The notes under the pieces are model-generated. The model saw nothing but the letters and a program-made list of their open reading frames with translations. It ran no database searches and was not told the origin of the DNA. DNA of 64,000 nt from Clusia tigrina. Taxonomy: Eukaryota > Arthropoda > Insecta > Diptera > Clusiidae. Of this stretch, positions 20,001 to 38,245 are shown piece after piece. Each line of letters begins with the position of its first letter. The first letter of the stretch is position 1. The DNA lies in the NCBI GenBank assembly GCA_920105625.2, contig OV050032.1:136195607-136259606 (forward strand). Direction: 5' to 3'. A program made the translations under genes and the position numbers.

Positions 20001-21170
20001 AGGAATCTCTCCATCTTACAACCCTCTCCTCCTCTCCTTCTGTGTAGTCAAGAAGGTCTTCTTCATCACAAAGCTGACAAAACCCGGTCAGCTGCTCTGA
20101 GTCCATCGACCTCTGGTTGTTTGGCAACCCTTCTTCACCACCGCCAGACACGCTAGCCTTGTCACCCTCTATCTTCTCCTGTTCACAAGCTTCTTCGTCG
20201 CTACGGTAGATCCGAACGGTTGCGTCATCGAACCAGAATCGGACAACCCCCTTTTTCTCCCTCAGGGGGGCAAGACACTCGGATTTGAAGATCAACAGCA
20301 GCTGTCTTCTACCCTCTGCTGACTCCTCCATTTTCCCTACCTTCCAGATATGAGTTGGCAGGTCCCAATTGCAAGATCTGTCTTCTACCCTCTGCTGACT
20401 CCTCCACTTTCCCTACCTTCCAGATATGAGTTGGCAGGTCCCAATTGCAAGATCTAAATATCTCCTCTATTTTTGCTAGTTCAGCTGTCTTAGCGGGGAT
20501 CGGAACTCGTGCTCTCTGTCAGCTAGAGACTTCTTCCCTGCTGACAACTTCTAGGTTGGTTCCCGGCAGAATCTCGCCAACCTTGCTTACCACACTCCAA
20601 TATAGCATATCTGTTATCTCATGCACATAACCTTGGCTCTGCACTGAAACCAGCCAATATCGTGACAGAAAAGAGGGTGTGCAGGGTGTTCCTCCAAGAC
20701 GTGAAGGTAGACTTCGGCAATGGCTTGCTCTACGCACCTCCACTTCTCTTTGGGTATGATCCCTTCCAACTCCTTCCGGTCTATTATGACTAGCATCTCG
20801 CCCCCACCTTTGACAACTTCACTGTAGGAGGGGTATTTCTGGCCGCCGACTTTCTGTCTTTTGGGGACTACACCTGTATCTTCTCCCGATCGTTCCGTCT
20901 TTGGGGCCACACCCGTCGGGTTAGCCAAGCCGGATAGCACACCCCTTGCTCACATACATGTTTTAAACGTCCCCCCTGGCCAACCCCAGCAACATTAAAG
21001 CTACTCTCTACTGCCTGCTGGCAATTAATCCCCGGAGCAGCCAACCGCCCTCTGACTACAATCAGCATTTGGGTTTTAACCATCTCCGCAAGTTGCTCCC
21101 TGCAGCACTCCTCTGTCTAAAACGAGAGACCGGATTTCCAAAGCCTCCCCGTGGATTCAGTGGAAGTAGC
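19966..21170 (-). pseudogene. LINE family X ORF1, copy C
   Basis: Third copy of the LINE ORF1. Minus strand: a broken N-terminal zone near 21,080-20,870, then KYPSYSEVVKGGGEMLVIID (about 20,840-20,790), EKWRCVEQAIAEVYLHV (about 20,745), CNWDLPTHIWKVGKV twice (76-bp tandem duplication) and VVRFWFDDATVRIYRSD (about 20,250). The acidic end DEEDLLDYTEGEEE (about 20,060) precedes the stop at 19,966. It overlaps ORF2 by 35 bp as in copies A and B. Frameshifted by the tandem duplication; otherwise less damaged than copy A. Confidence 0.78.
20294..20445. repeat. 76-bp tandem duplication in LINE X ORF1 copy C
   Basis: Two units offset by 76 bp, each with CCTTCCAGATATGAGTTGG and CCAATTGCAAGATCT. It is the same duplication as at 6,365-6,516, in an independently inserted LINE copy. 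Confidence 0.85.
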
Positions 21171-22009
21171 CTGGTTTAAACTATTTATTTATAGGTCAAT
21201 CACTGGTTATCTGTATTTTTTTCTTGCGAATCTTACTTATACTTTGTGAATCATTGTTCCTGTGTCGTGTTTATCGTTACGATGTTGTAATTTTCCACAT
21301 TTTTGTAGATCGGCTTCAGATTAGCTTTGATCTGCTTATCCCTGAGATGAGCTGTGTCGCATACCCTATACTTCGCCGGATACCCATACCAGTTCCAACA
21401 TTAATATCTTGTTTCTTGAATATTTTTAATTTATTACATGATTTTATTATTAAATCTACGAAAATTGATTACACGCTAAAAAATAATTTACTGACTCCTG
21501 TAAAAAATATGTCGCTGGGCTTCATTTTGTTTTAATGTCCACAGCGATATAAAGTAGTGCCTTCTAAGGCTACCTCTCTTTATCTCTTTGTGAATGCAGA
21601 GAAAGATTTGGATAATTGTCGAATGGAAGCTTTCATCTTGGTCGTCACTTTGCTTCACTGGATGGGATTTGGATAAATTTGTTTCAACAGACAGGTAAAA
21701 TGAGGAAAAGCACTACGAGCCTTACGCATATCGTTAGTACTTACCAATATTTGATGTAGAAGAAATTAGTAAAGTAGTAAAATGTATCGACGCAGGATGA
21801 ATATAATAACTAATATCTAGGATAAATAAATTGATTACATTAATGGACTAAGTCTTATTAAGACAATAGGAGGTTAATATACTCGTATATAATATTAAAT
21901 TCAAAACAAATTCAGTTTAAAAATTTTTAACCTTTAATACCGTATAAATCACGTTCCTTGATTGCAGTTCATTAGCTAAACTATTCAAGTGGAGTGTCCT
22001 TTTATTTTG
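21171..22009. other. Unclassified AT-rich sequence
   Basis: The first part may still be LINE X 5' UTR, but it differs from copies A and B. The rest has no motif, no terminal repeats and only short frames, including 21,224-21,535 on the plus strand without a recognisable product. Confidence 0.35.
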
Positions 22010-22935
22010 TAGGCTGCTTTGTAACTAATAAATTATTCGTTGACACTAGGAATGTGTAGGTAGGCAATAGTACTGTTTTGTTATCATGTCCTCGCGAGCC
22101 TATACAGCCCTGAAACCAGCCAGCATAGTGACAGAATGGATGGGTTGCAGGGTTTCCCTCCAAAACCTGGGGGTAGACTTCGGCAATCGCTTGCTCCACC
22201 CACCTCCATTTCTCTTTGGGTACAACAGCTTCCTCTTCCTTTCAGTCTATGATGCCCAACAGCTCGACCCCACCTTTGACAACTTCATTATAGGACGGGT
22301 ATATCTGGACGCCGACTTTTTGCCTTTTTGCGACTACATCTGTCCCTTCTCCGGATCGTTCCGTCTTTGGGGCTACATCCACCGGGTTACCAAATCCGGA
22401 TAGCACACCGCTTGCTCATGGACATCTTTTGACGATCCACCCTGGCCTGTCCCAGCAACATTAAAGCTCCTCTCTACTGCCTGCTGCCGATTAATCCCCG
22501 GAATAGCCAACCGCCCTCTGACCACAGTCAGCATTTGGGTTTTAACCACCTCCCCAGGTTTCTCCCTGCAGTATCCCTCTGTCCAAAACGAGACACCGGA
22601 TTTCCAAAGCCTCCCCGTCCCCAGCTACCAGCACTTGTGCTTCGACCAGCCCTAACGCCTAGGCCTCCTCTGCCTCCTGCTGCTATCGATCTATCTACCA
22701 CCCTTGTATTAGCGGTGGACAGCATCGCCTCTCTCGGTCTTTTGGGAGGACCACCAGAATTAAGCATATGTGGTCTCACTAGTATCGGACAAGAAACGTC
22801 AATCTAGATCCGTAGTGTTCTGTTATAAATAGCAGGGTTATATCGGGCAGAATGTGACTCTTCGCCACGCACTATCGGTCTAGATGGGATAGAGGCTAAT
22901 GTTCCTAGCTATAATCGCATATTCCCTGCATAAAC
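22010..22935 (-). mobile_element. Internally deleted I-type LINE: 5' UTR and ORF1 start joined to the 3' end
   Basis: Minus strand from 22,935: a 5' UTR shared with LINE X (22,740-22,935), an ORF1 N-terminal half, and an EQAIAEVY segment (about 22,190-22,170). It then switches at about 22,100 to sequence that matches the 3' end of LINE Y (23,337-23,466): GGCTTGCGAGGATATG-like, then a CACATTCC segment. It ends in CAGCCTACAAAA near 22,011. All of ORF2 is missing. Whether it retrotransposed in this form or was deleted in place is unknown. Confidence 0.7.
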
Positions 22936-23336
22936 TTACGCTGCAACCCCCAATTTTATATTTATTTATACGAATATTATAATAAAAATATACAATATCG
23001 TGTATTAAATTTTTAAAAGCTTTTATTTCATTAAAATAGTAATATAAAATTTATAAAATGTGTTTTATTTCATAAGAACAAATTCTCAAAATTATATGAA
23101 AAAAATTTTTAATTTCTTTGAAATTTTCTCACTTTGCTCAATGAGGTGCAGCCCTCGTCTCACTTTAATTTAAGTTGATACCGTGTTAGTCATTTAATTT
23201 GAAGATATTGTCAAATTTAACATAGCTTAAGAAATTTGCATCTTAAAAGTTTGTTCATCTTTCTGGACATCGATTAATATAATATCAAAATCAGTTTCAG
23301 TTGTATCAGGTAACTTGATGAGTCCCATTTCACCAT
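22936..23336. other. Unclassified AT-rich sequence with a short minus-strand open frame
   Basis: Mostly A/T runs. Near 23,335-23,225 the minus strand is open and reads KLPDTTETDFDIILIDVQKD, which I cannot assign. It touches the 3' end of LINE Y and may be its target sequence. Confidence 0.3.
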
Positions 23337-26300
23337 TTTTAGGCTGTTTTGTAGCTAATAATTTGTTCGTGGACAGTTGGAATGTGTAGGTAGGTAGGCA
23401 AAATGGCTGGCGACTTCTGGTCGCCTCAGTTTGCAATAGTGCCGTTTTGTTGCCATATCCTCGCAAGCCTAAAGGAAAAGGTAATATTCTCTAATGCGTT
23501 TACAACCATCCGAAGTTGTTAAAAAATTCGGATAGGTCTGAAAGTTCTAAGCTATACCAATGCCCTAGACTCTCCAGAAAAGGACTGCCGAGATATTTGA
23601 ATCTCAAAGAATGTGTACGACTGTTTCTTTCTGCTATAGGTCTTTACAGCTGCTGCAATGAGCATATTTTCAGCGTGTGTGCCGATAGTCCAATGACCGC
23701 TGTAAGGTTGCTTGTCTTTTAAGTCTCGGTCTATTGAGAAGATGGTTAGTTCGTTTTGCACAGTAATCAGGTCACATTATTCTAGAAATGGCACATGTTG
23801 CACTATTTTCCCACCTGTCACGAGCCTTGCGGAGGAAGTGATTATAAATATTTCCCTTAACAACATTTCAGGGACGCAAAGGTCCATAAAGGAAAACACT
23901 TAATCGGTTTTCGATGAGCACCTTCGTTCTAGCTCATCAGCCCTTTCGTTGCCCTCAATGTACCTGTGTCCCGGAAGCCAGAAATGGGATATTATGCTAT
24001 TTCTTGATAATTATTTAAATTCCTCTTTGCAGAGGCCGACCCACTTAGAGCTGGTAAAAGGTGACGATAGAACCTTTATTGCCGCCTGGCTATCGGAGTA
24101 AAGGGATATATTTTTGGTCAGCTTGTGCCCCTGCAACGCCCTGCATGCCTACCAAATTGCCAAGACCTCTGCTTGAAAGACACTTGATGTCGATAGCAAT
24201 TTGAAAGAGAGCAGAAAATTGAGATGTTCTGCAAATATTCCCGCACCCACCCCAGATTCCATCTTAGAAGCTTCGGGGAAAATTGGCGTACCCCCTTTTG
24301 GGCGCACCATCCCAACCTTCCACTTATTCCTACTTGGTGGAACTATGTTAACACCGCTCGCAAAGTCCAGATTGCGAACGAAGGGGTCGGTTCTCAAGGA
24401 TACTATGTCTAGTTGCAGTTGTCTCAAAATGCTACCATGACTATACAGGGTATCCCTCCAGTTAACGGTTTCCCTGATGCGCTTTGTGCGGAAATACAAT
24501 AAGTAAGAAGATCTCTAGGGAGGAGGTTTAGAATCACGTCTAAAGCAACCCCGCGACAAGTGCGACAGGCTCCTGTATTTCTAATGCACGCGGTGCGTAG
24601 TTGTAGTTTCGTGAGATTATACCCCTTCGTGAGAGCTTAACACCAAACCATGGAACCGCATATCAAGATCGGCCGCACCACCATATTGTACATCCAGAGC
24701 ACATTTCTCGAAATAAAACCCCATTTTGTACCAATCATCGACTTGCAAGCATAGAATGCCACACAGGCCTTCCGTACTCGTTCATCGATTCACGATTTCC
24801 AACTAAGTTTGCGGTCTAATATGACACCAAGATATTTTATCCTGGATGATAGTGAGAGTCGCTACCGTTAAACCTCGGAAGTTCGAAGGATGGAGGCTTA
24901 CATTTTTTTGTGAACCTCAGACCGCACCTGTTCGCCCATCTACTAAGTTTTCCCAACGCACCCTCCATGATGTCACTCATCTCAATGGGGAAGGGTTCAG
25001 AGACCAGGACCGCTAAATCGTCAGCATACGCGACCATTTTGACTCCTTCGGAGTCAAGTTTTGCGAGAATTTCATTGATAGTTACTAGCCACAACTGAGG
25101 TGAAAGGACCCCGCCCTAGGATGTACCTCTGCACACATTTTTCATAACCCAGGCATTACCTAATTCAGCTATGGGGATGAGATCAAATTACAAGTCGGTA
25201 CTTCCACCCCTTATATGTCAAGAGCCAAGTTAATAGCTTCAGCCCTTACTTTATTAAAAGCCCCTTCGATGTCTACGAAGGCAGCAAGGGTAAATTGCTA
25301 AAATGAAGGGATCTTTCTACCTCTCGCACCACTTCATTTAGTGCAGTCTCCGTTGACCTCCCCCTTCAATATGCCTGCTGCGCCATAGAAGGTGGATGCT
25401 GCTCAAAGAGATCTCGAATGTGATGATCGATGACACTCTCAGGAAATTTCAGGAGGAAGGAAGTAAGACTAATCGGTCTAAAATCCTTGGGCAATTCATG
25501 CCCCTTTTTTCCACCTTCGGAATGAGAACCACCAGGGTTTTCCTCCACCTATTTGGTATACAATTTAGAGAAATATACGCTGCGAAAATTTCACGTAACT
25601 CAGATATTATGGATCCCTGTGTCTTTTGCATTATTATAGGCATGATTCCGTCCGGACCCGCGGATTTGTATGGTGAAAAAATGTTCATTGCCCAGACGAC
25701 CTTATCCACAGACATAATTTTCCCAGCAATGTAGCTGATACGTGTTCTCGACACGCGTACGTGCTACTCTACTCTGAATCCTCAGTGCACTCTGGAAAAT
25801 GCGTATCCACCAAAATCTTCAATACCTCCGTCGCCGATTCTACCCACACTCCATTAATACGTTTTACAAAGGTTCTGTTGGAGTGATCCTTGGCGAAAAT
25901 TTTTCCGAGCCTGGTAGAGTCTTTCAGTGACTCAATAAATTCGCAGTGTTCTTACCAGGATTTACGTTTCGCATCCCGTACTGCTTTTTTGTATGTGTTT
26001 AAGCTTTCTCTGTAAGCTTCGAAATTTTAACTTATGTAGCATTCGTTAAAGACTCTTCTGAGGCTTGATCTCAAGTCTCTAAGATTCCCATCCCACTACG
26101 GAGGGAAGGCCTTTTTGCTACGTGCGACAAGACACGAGCCCCTGAAGGCAACTTGAATGGGTCTCTCCAAGGTCCCTACTAGCTTGTCGAGCATTGTTGC
26201 AGAAGAAATGGATTATATGTTCCTATCAAGTCTGTTTTTGACCACCCTGTTGAGCACACCCCAGTCCATTCTCTTTGGATTTCTGCGAGGTTAAACCATT

Positions 26301-26760
26301 TTCTGACCAAACTCAATTTTGAAAAGATAACTCGGGGCTCTGACAGAGAGTTCATCCGAGATACTGCCCAGTTATCCACCCGATCATAGCCAGACTTCGT
26401 TACTGGAGGGAAAGAGAGAACTTCTTCCCACCCACTTGAAATTTCCGAGCCGGGGAAACTAAAAGTTGATGAGCTGCCCCGTTGCATACACTCAGGTTGT
26501 TATTTTTAATGAAATCGAAAAGAAACTCACCTCGTTCATTTGTCTCATTGCTACCCCACAACGTGTCTCACGTTGGCATCGCAGCCTACCAGAAAATTTT
26601 CGTTTCTTAAAGTTGTTGATATAATGAATCTCCGCACCTCCTCAGGGGATGCTTGGAGATCATGCGCCATATATCAGGAGGCGACCATAAGTTATTGATA
26701 ACCCAGCGGTTCTACCTTGACAATTGTGCATCTAACGATCTGTAATTAGGTAAGAAGAAA
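23337..26760 (-). mobile_element. I-superfamily (R1-like) LINE Y: EN, RT, RNase H and 3' end
   Basis: Largest I-type LINE copy in the window, 5'-truncated at about 26,760. Minus strand, in order: endonuclease (CDANVRHVLWGSNETNERG, about 26,590-26,530), and RT starting with YKSAGPDGIMPI (about 25,670) and FRPISLTSFLLK (about 25,480). The RT active site is YADDLAV (about 25,030). The RNase H has FQAEVLAI (about 24,165), SDSQAAIKV-like (about 24,090) and FWLPGHRYIEGNERADEL (about 23,990-23,935). LTGHWTIG-like sequence is near 23,700, then a 3' UTR ending CAGCCTAAAAA at 23,337. Stops and frameshifts in every domain. A (TA)n tract begins about 40 bp beyond its 5' end. Confidence 0.85.
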
Positions 26761-26800
26761 TCATTTAACGTATTTTTGGCTAAAATACGAGAATATATCG

Positions 26801-26969
<169 letters not shown>

Positions 26970-26990
26970 TGAATAAGGATCTTGATAAAA

Positions 26991-27298
26991 AATTAATTTC
27001 ACGAACGCAATGTGTCCGTGGTTTCACAAAATAAAACAAGTGAATTTCAAAAACGTTATAATTTATTGACCGATTAGAACGGGTCCCTTGAAAAGACTGT
27101 CTTTACAATTCAATTTAGCTTAACATCTAACTTAGCCTATTGCCGCTGTGTCGGCATTTTCCCACAGGTAGCGGATGCGCGTGCATTGCGTAGCCAGACG
27201 CAACCAAGTCGTCAGCGAAGTCAGCGAATATCGTGGGAAGCGTAATGCACGAAAGTTCGCACTACGTTGCGTAACGGGAACATTGCTCGGCGTTGACT
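26991..27298 (-). repeat. 3' LTR of errantivirus 2
   Basis: On the minus strand a polypurine tract AAGAGGAGAAG is followed by AGTCAACGCCGAGC at 27,298. The LTR runs about 308 bp to an AATT end near 26,991. AGT...AATT ends are typical of errantiviruses. A TCAATAAATT polyadenylation-like word lies near 27,062. No second LTR is present because the element's 5' end is truncated, so the boundaries are inferred. Confidence 0.7.
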
Positions 27299-28740
27299 CT
27301 TCTCCTCTTAGAAATCTGCGTCCCGCAGATCTGCATTCGGAACATATTTGGAAGAGTGGTGCTCTTCATCAGGATGAGTAGAAGTTGAGGATTGCGTATT
27401 TTCCGGTGGTACCAAAAACTTCGTGTACTCGGGATATTCAGCTTTGCGTGAACTTTTCGCCAAAGGATGCCAGAGAAAGTTGCAATCAAAAAGATTAAAA
27501 GACCTCCTGTAAAGAGAGAAAAGTCTACTTTTCGGGTTAGTTTTGACAGATACCTTATATTCTTCGATGTTAAATCGTGTATATATTCCAGATCTCTCAA
27601 GATTCCTTTGCTAGTAACATTTGGGTGGATTGGCGGCAAGGCTTGCAGTGTAGTTGTCAGGAGATGCTTGAGTAAGTGTTGTTGCCAAGGATTACCTCCT
27701 CATTGAGTAACTGGATCACATAAGTGCCATTTAAAATCGTCGACGTGTTTCTGGAAACCAAATTTCCGATGTAGTTCGTCAGGAAGATTTTGTTTTCGTT
27801 GATCAGTTCGACAATTCTTTCGTTGCTAGATCGCATCTGGCATTCTGCAGGACTCCCTTTCAAGATTCTTGGCAAACACTGATCCTCTGGTATCTTCTGG
27901 ATAGCTTCGGGGTTGCATATTGTTGAATTTGCGACTGCCAGATAGTCGCCTATTATTCCAAACGTTTCTTCTCGGCTCTTTACCTTGGGTAGCGCCAGAA
28001 CGTAGAATAACGAAGACCCATTTGTGAAAATAGATGGTTTGCCATACTCTGTTGCTTCCACTATATTTTGGTACGGCAACGTTTCCACCTCAGACAAGAT
28101 CTGATTGATTTCTTCGGCATTTAGAAGGTTGCTGTTCACGATGCCCTTCTTAGCCATTTGACAAGCGAGTACGCTTTCATTTACAGCTTCCTTTAGTATG
28201 AGAATCTTGTCCAGTATGCTCTGTTCAAAACAGACCTCATCGCAATCACTGCTGATATTGTTGTATTTCGCTGCCATTTTGTTGACCTTGTAGATTACTT
28301 CCTTCATCTTCCCAAAGAGTTCGTGGTTTTATATTGGTGGTTGTTGTTTTCGATAACATCGTTCTCTCTTCGCAATATAGTGTCCCAATCCGTGACATCT
28401 GGATTTCCTGCTATCCACTTCCAAGCGGATCCAATCCAGTTTATTGAGCGTTTAGCTCTAGGATGTGTTACAGTCAATTCGCTTAGACGCAGCTTCGTCA
28501 CCCTCAGATGAAATTCAAGGATTGACTTAGTTTTTTCGTGTCGCACCGACCCATATACCAAGTCGGTGAGGAGTTGCAATGCGGTATCGTATTGTTGGAG
28601 GTCGACAATGTGCACCAGTTTGAAGCAGCCATTTAAAGTCCACCCATTTCCAGAACTAATGGGGACAATGGGAGCATGGTAATTAAATACGCTCAGTCCT
28701 GCACCAGCGGCTATGAGTATACCTAAACTAAATATACTAA
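27262..28740 (-). pseudogene. env: Errantivirus 2 envelope (F-like) pseudogene
   Basis: Envelope glycoprotein of the 27-33.5 kb element. A splice-acceptor-like TTTCTCCTCTTGAATTAG sits near 28,740. A hydrophobic ISIFSLGILIAAGAGL signal-like segment follows. The furin-type site RAKR and SINWIGSAWKWIAGNPD fusion-subunit start are at about 28,455-28,400. A long ectodomain with N-glycosylation sequons and cysteines comes next, then a transmembrane segment LFTGGLLIFLIATFSGIL (about 27,525-27,470). Two frame changes (about 28,305 and about 27,650) interrupt it. Its tail overlaps the polypurine tract and LTR, as usual in the group. Confidence 0.87.
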
Positions 28741-29109
28741 TTCAAGAGGAGAAATATTAATTTTGTTGCTTAAATCTAGTAATATTGAAGTTAAATGTTA
28801 ATTTTTTGTTTTGGTTTTGGTTTTTTTTGTTAGAGGAGAAATATTAATCTTGTTAGTGACCCCATTTTGGGTTTGTATGATTTATTTCCCAATTTCGGGA
28901 TTCTTAATTTCTTAGTTTTGTGTTCTTTGCTTTGCTTAGCTTTTAATTTTTGCATCCCAAGTTTGGGTCCTTAAAATTTTAAGTTAGTATTTTATTTCAA
29001 ATTTTGTTTTAAATAATTTTTGCAACCTTTGTCTTTCTCTTTTTTGTCCCTCTTTTTTTATCAAAATTATAATTCCCTCTATTTATTTATAATGATGAAG
29101 CGTCCGCAG
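28741..29109 (-). other. Pol-env spacer of errantivirus 2
   Basis: T-rich on the plus strand, A-rich in element sense, between the integrase end and the env exon. Intact errantiviruses have a long pol C-terminus or a splice-acceptor region here. No clear open frame remains. Confidence 0.45.
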
Positions 29110-32100
29110 GCTAGCAAGATGGGAGGTCCGTGTTATCCGTTTTAGCAGTATTGCTTACTAAGGCACGGGTAATACTCCCAGTATAAACTTGTCACAATAG
29201 GCAATCTCCGGTTTGGATATGTGTTATTTATTGCCATGTAGACTTGCTGAAAGTTCACTTCATCATTGCCCTCGTACCATTTATAAAGCTGTACAGGGTA
29301 CAGCATACCCTTTTTTAATTTTTTATGTGGGACATATGGATTTTTTCCCTGTCTCGGTTATTTCTGTAACCGTATTATCAATTGCAACGATTTCCTTTTT
29401 ATAAAGAGTTTGCCTTTTATTTGTTTATTGGCGACGTACGAGTATATGACGTCGCCGGGTTTAAAGCTTTTGGGTTGAGTTTTTTTTCGCGTTTAACCGT
29501 AAATGCCTTATTTTTTCGTTTTCTTCAATTTGACCGCGAATGTCATTGTTGAATTTTTCGAGAAAGTTTGCAACACTTTGTTAGTTGACCCGTTCGCTTC
29601 GATTAAAAAAAATGTCATTTGGTTTTTGGCGTGTGACGGAGTGGATTGTGTCGTTATACCTATCTACCGCTATTTGCAGAACTTCTTTAACACGTAAGTC
29701 TTGAAAGTCGTTTCTTATGCACCTGAAAATTTCTATTATGGTCGAATGTGATATTTCTACTTGCCTATTAACCTCGTTCGGTAAATTTCGATATTCAATG
29801 ATCTAAGGAAATTTATATTGATGGGGGTTAGGAAACCACGTTCATTGTCCATAACCACTATTTTGGGTACTGTAAAAAAATGCATTATCTTGGCAAGCTT
29901 TTGGCGCAAATGAGGTGCTGATTTGTTTTTTATTCGAAAAATTTTGCAAATTTGGAAAATTCGTTTAAGACGGAAATGAATTTCTCACCCTGAATTTCCA
30001 TTACGTCCATATGGAGTGTTTCACATGGAAATTTTGGTGTTGGTGTGGGCTGTAATTCGGGATGTGTAGGGTGCCTATCATATTTATTCAGACAACATAT
30101 CTCACAGGTTTTTATAAAGGTTTTCACTTGGTTTGTCATGCGAGGGAAATAGAATTTTTCTAAGATTTGGTGGGAGTTCTCTCGGAAATTTCTATGCGCC
30201 CTAGTATGTTCGGTCTCGACTATTTCAAGCACACTCTCTTTGTTTGGCACATCAGTTACTACTCTTTGGGTTATACGGATTTTATATTGTGAAAAAGTAT
30301 CTAAATAAATCTTTTGCAGTATCATACAAAAATATTCAGGAATTTTGACACCGTTGATTACGGATGGGTTTAATTTTTCTTTTAAAATTTGAGTAAGATT
30401 GCTCTCGTTAATTTTTTCAAAAGAGACGTAATGTCTTTTGTAATACGGATGGGGCACCTCAACACACATGAGCTCACGTCCTATTCGGATAATAATTTGG
30501 TTTCTAAAAACATTTATTGGTGCTTCAACATGTGGTATTAAATCGGAATTGTCTTGTTCTGCGCTGTGCATCGTTGCTAAACTTTCACATTCACTAGGTT
30601 CATCTGGCTCATTCGATGCTTCTAGCGCGTTCACTTCTGTAGGTAGGCGTGAGAGAGCATCTGCCACTAAGTTTGATTTACCAGGTTTATAAATCAACTC
30701 GTGGTTATACTCCTCTATTCGGCTTTTCCACCTCTTGAGCTTTGCGTTGTAATTCCTATTACTAAGCGCAAAGGTCAAAGGTTGGTGGTCGGTGAAAATC
30801 CTTATATTTTTAGCACCATACAGATAATTCCGCAGATTGTCTAACGCCCACACTATCGCCAACTTTTCATTTTCATTTGTGGCGTAGTTTTCTTCGGCGC
30901 GCCTAAGGCTTCTAGAAATATAGGCAATCGGCCTATCCATTCCATCGATTTCCTGGGACAATACCGCTCCAATAGCAAAATAGGAAACGTCAGAAGTGAG
31001 ATTAAATGGCTTTTCAAAACTAGGGAAGGCTAAGATTTCTGAGGACGTCAGAAGTTCTTTTAGGGTTTCAAAGGCTTCTAGGCCATCTTGATCTAAAGCG
31101 ATCAGAACTTTTCTAGATTGGTTCGCTCGGACATGTGCGTGTTCACCGCGAGTGAGATGCGTGAGTGATTTGGCTATTTTTGAGTAATCGCGTATAAATT
31201 TCCTGTAGTAGGATGTGAGACCTAGAAAACTCTTGAGTTCTTTTACATTTGTAGGAGGGATCATTTTTTGTTTCGCAGAAACGTTTTTTGGATCGGGAAG
31301 AATGCCTTTTGGCGTGATTAAGTATCCGAGAAATACGACGCTATTTTTTAAGGATTGAGTTGTTTCCAAATTTACTTTATGGCCTGAAGATAAAAGTTTT
31401 AAGAATATTATTTCAATGTCGCGTAGGTGTTATTCTTCCTTTTTACTAAAAATTATTATGTCGTCGATATAGACATAACATATTTTGGCTATGTACTCCT
31501 TTAGGACATCGTCAGTCATTCTCTGGAATATTGCTGGCGCGTTCCTTAGGCCAAAAGATAGTCTTAAAAATTCAAATTTACCATTCATGGTAGAAAATGC
31601 AGTTTTTGCAATGTCCTTCCCTTTCATTAGAATTTGGTGGAAACCAGACGTTAAGTCTATAGTCGTGAAGACTTTTGTCTCACCAAGGCTAGCTATTGTG
31701 CTGTTAATATCAGGGATTGGATACGTGTCTGGAGTAGTGACTGCGTTAAGTCGCTTGAAATCAATGACCATCCTGTACTGTTTTTCTCCGTTTGGTTTGG
31801 GTTTTTGGGAACTACCCAAATCGGAGAGTTATACGGACTTTTGGACGGACGAATGACATTTTCTCGGAGAAGTTCTTCTACTTGCCTACCCACTTCTTCC
31901 CGCATGCAAGCTGGATAGGGATAGCTTTTTGTATAAATAGGCTCGCTAGTAGTGGTTTTGATTTCTGCACGAACACTTGTTTCCACAATAGAATTTGGGT
32001 CAAGAGGACCAAACAAATCGCTATATCGTGAAATCAAGTGTTTTAATTTTTGCTCAGTGGCCCTTGAAATTTCTTGACATGAAACTTTTACTAGATTAAC

Positions 32101-32440
32101 TTCCTGGGTGATTTTTTGTTTTAGGGGTATCACTACATCGGGTTTTAATATGAGGATGTTTAGCTCTCTGTCGAGAACTGCTTTAACCTCAAGAAGCGTG
32201 TCGTCCCCTATTACGCCATCAAATAATTCTAAGCCTGGAAGGACAAAGAATGTGGTTTCCACTTCCCTATTGTGGAATTCAAAAAATTTTCCGGATAGTT
32301 TTTCTGTAATTTTTAATTTTCTACCAGCGGAATTTACGAAAAAAGGTTTTTCTACATTAACGGTTTCCTCGGCGACGCGAGGACTAATGTAGTTCTTATT
32401 GGCTCCTGTGTCGACGAGAAATTGCAGTTTTTTATTTTCT
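29110..32440 (-). pseudogene. pol: Errantivirus 2 pol: protease, RT, RNase H, integrase
   Basis: Polyprotein of a 17.6/297/gypsy-like element. Minus strand: protease with the LVDTGANK active site (about 32,420), RT with YPIPDINSTIASL, LRNAPAIFQRMTDD and catalytic YIDD (about 31,470-31,455), and connection domain VFLGYLI (about 31,340). RNase H has YATNENEKLAIVW, FTDHQPLTFAL and a DALSRLP end (about 30,660). The integrase zinc finger (HTRAHRNF...CEICCLNK, about 30,215-30,085) is complete, and the core has the first Asp in LHMDVMEI (about 30,005), the second in VVMDNE (about 29,850) and Glu near 29,775. The stretch 31,369-29,930 is one 479-codon open frame. Frameshifts near 31,800 and 31,430 and after 29,930 break the rest. 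Confidence 0.9.
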
Positions 32441-32453
32441 AATGTGGTGTATT

Positions 32454-37440
<4,987 letters not shown>

Positions 37441-38245
37441 CTGTCGCCCAATATGCACTGCGTAAATATTTAATTCGATTTACAAATTGCGTTGAGTTAA
37501 TTGTTTTTTAACATGGATCAAAAGTTATATATATTGATTTGAAAATTCATTCGTTGGTGCGAATCGTAGTATCGGCGCAAGCACACCACTTTGATGTACA
37601 TATACTACATATGTATTACCTCCAAACATAGAAGGCATCGTCACGAATACATTTTTACATTGTATTATCATCAAACATCGACGGCATTAATGTATTGGGG
37701 ACGAACGACCAATCGGCGTGTGGAAGTTATTATTCGCTTGGGTTTCGAATTGAGGCACTTGTGTTGATGCTGGCGCATGTTAGCGACTGAAGAAACACAC
37801 GACGTTGGCGCAGCTGCTCTTTCACAAACGGGGTATGCTCCAAGAATGATAGAAATAAATATTACGACATGCGCATGATTTCCCGTTAGATGGCGTAGTT
37901 TGTCCAAGGGTATAGTTTCGCAAGGGTTGCCAACTTTGTGTGTACCTAAATAACATTAAAAAATTAAGTGGAAAATTGTTCGGAAAATTTACATTTTTTG
38001 TGTTTTTAATGAAATCTATATATTTTGCTATAGTTAGTGGAAAAACTCTACACTTTTACAGTTTTCCGAAAGGTGCAGCGCAAAAGAAGCTTGGTACGTT
38101 TTATACATAAACACATTTATCATCAGGTGACGGGATTGCATTTGGAGGGTAAAGTGGCTGATTACCTCTCACTTGGGAGAGGTCTGCATGATCCTTGCAG
38201 GTGCACCTTAATCATCTAAAAAGGACTTGATTTAGTAAAGTCTTA
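37441..38245. repeat. Duplicated noncoding module, copy B
   Basis: Counterpart of 4,801-5,582, including the dispersed 0.1 kb repeat (37,688-37,777). The inverted repeat is one base weaker (TTCGGAAAA / TTTTCCGAA). No coding assignment. Confidence 0.6.

Noticed and set aside
23227..23340. Host exon reading KLPDTTETDFDIILIDVQKD
   Set aside because: Short, single stretch with no splice-site support or recognised family; kept only as unclassified.
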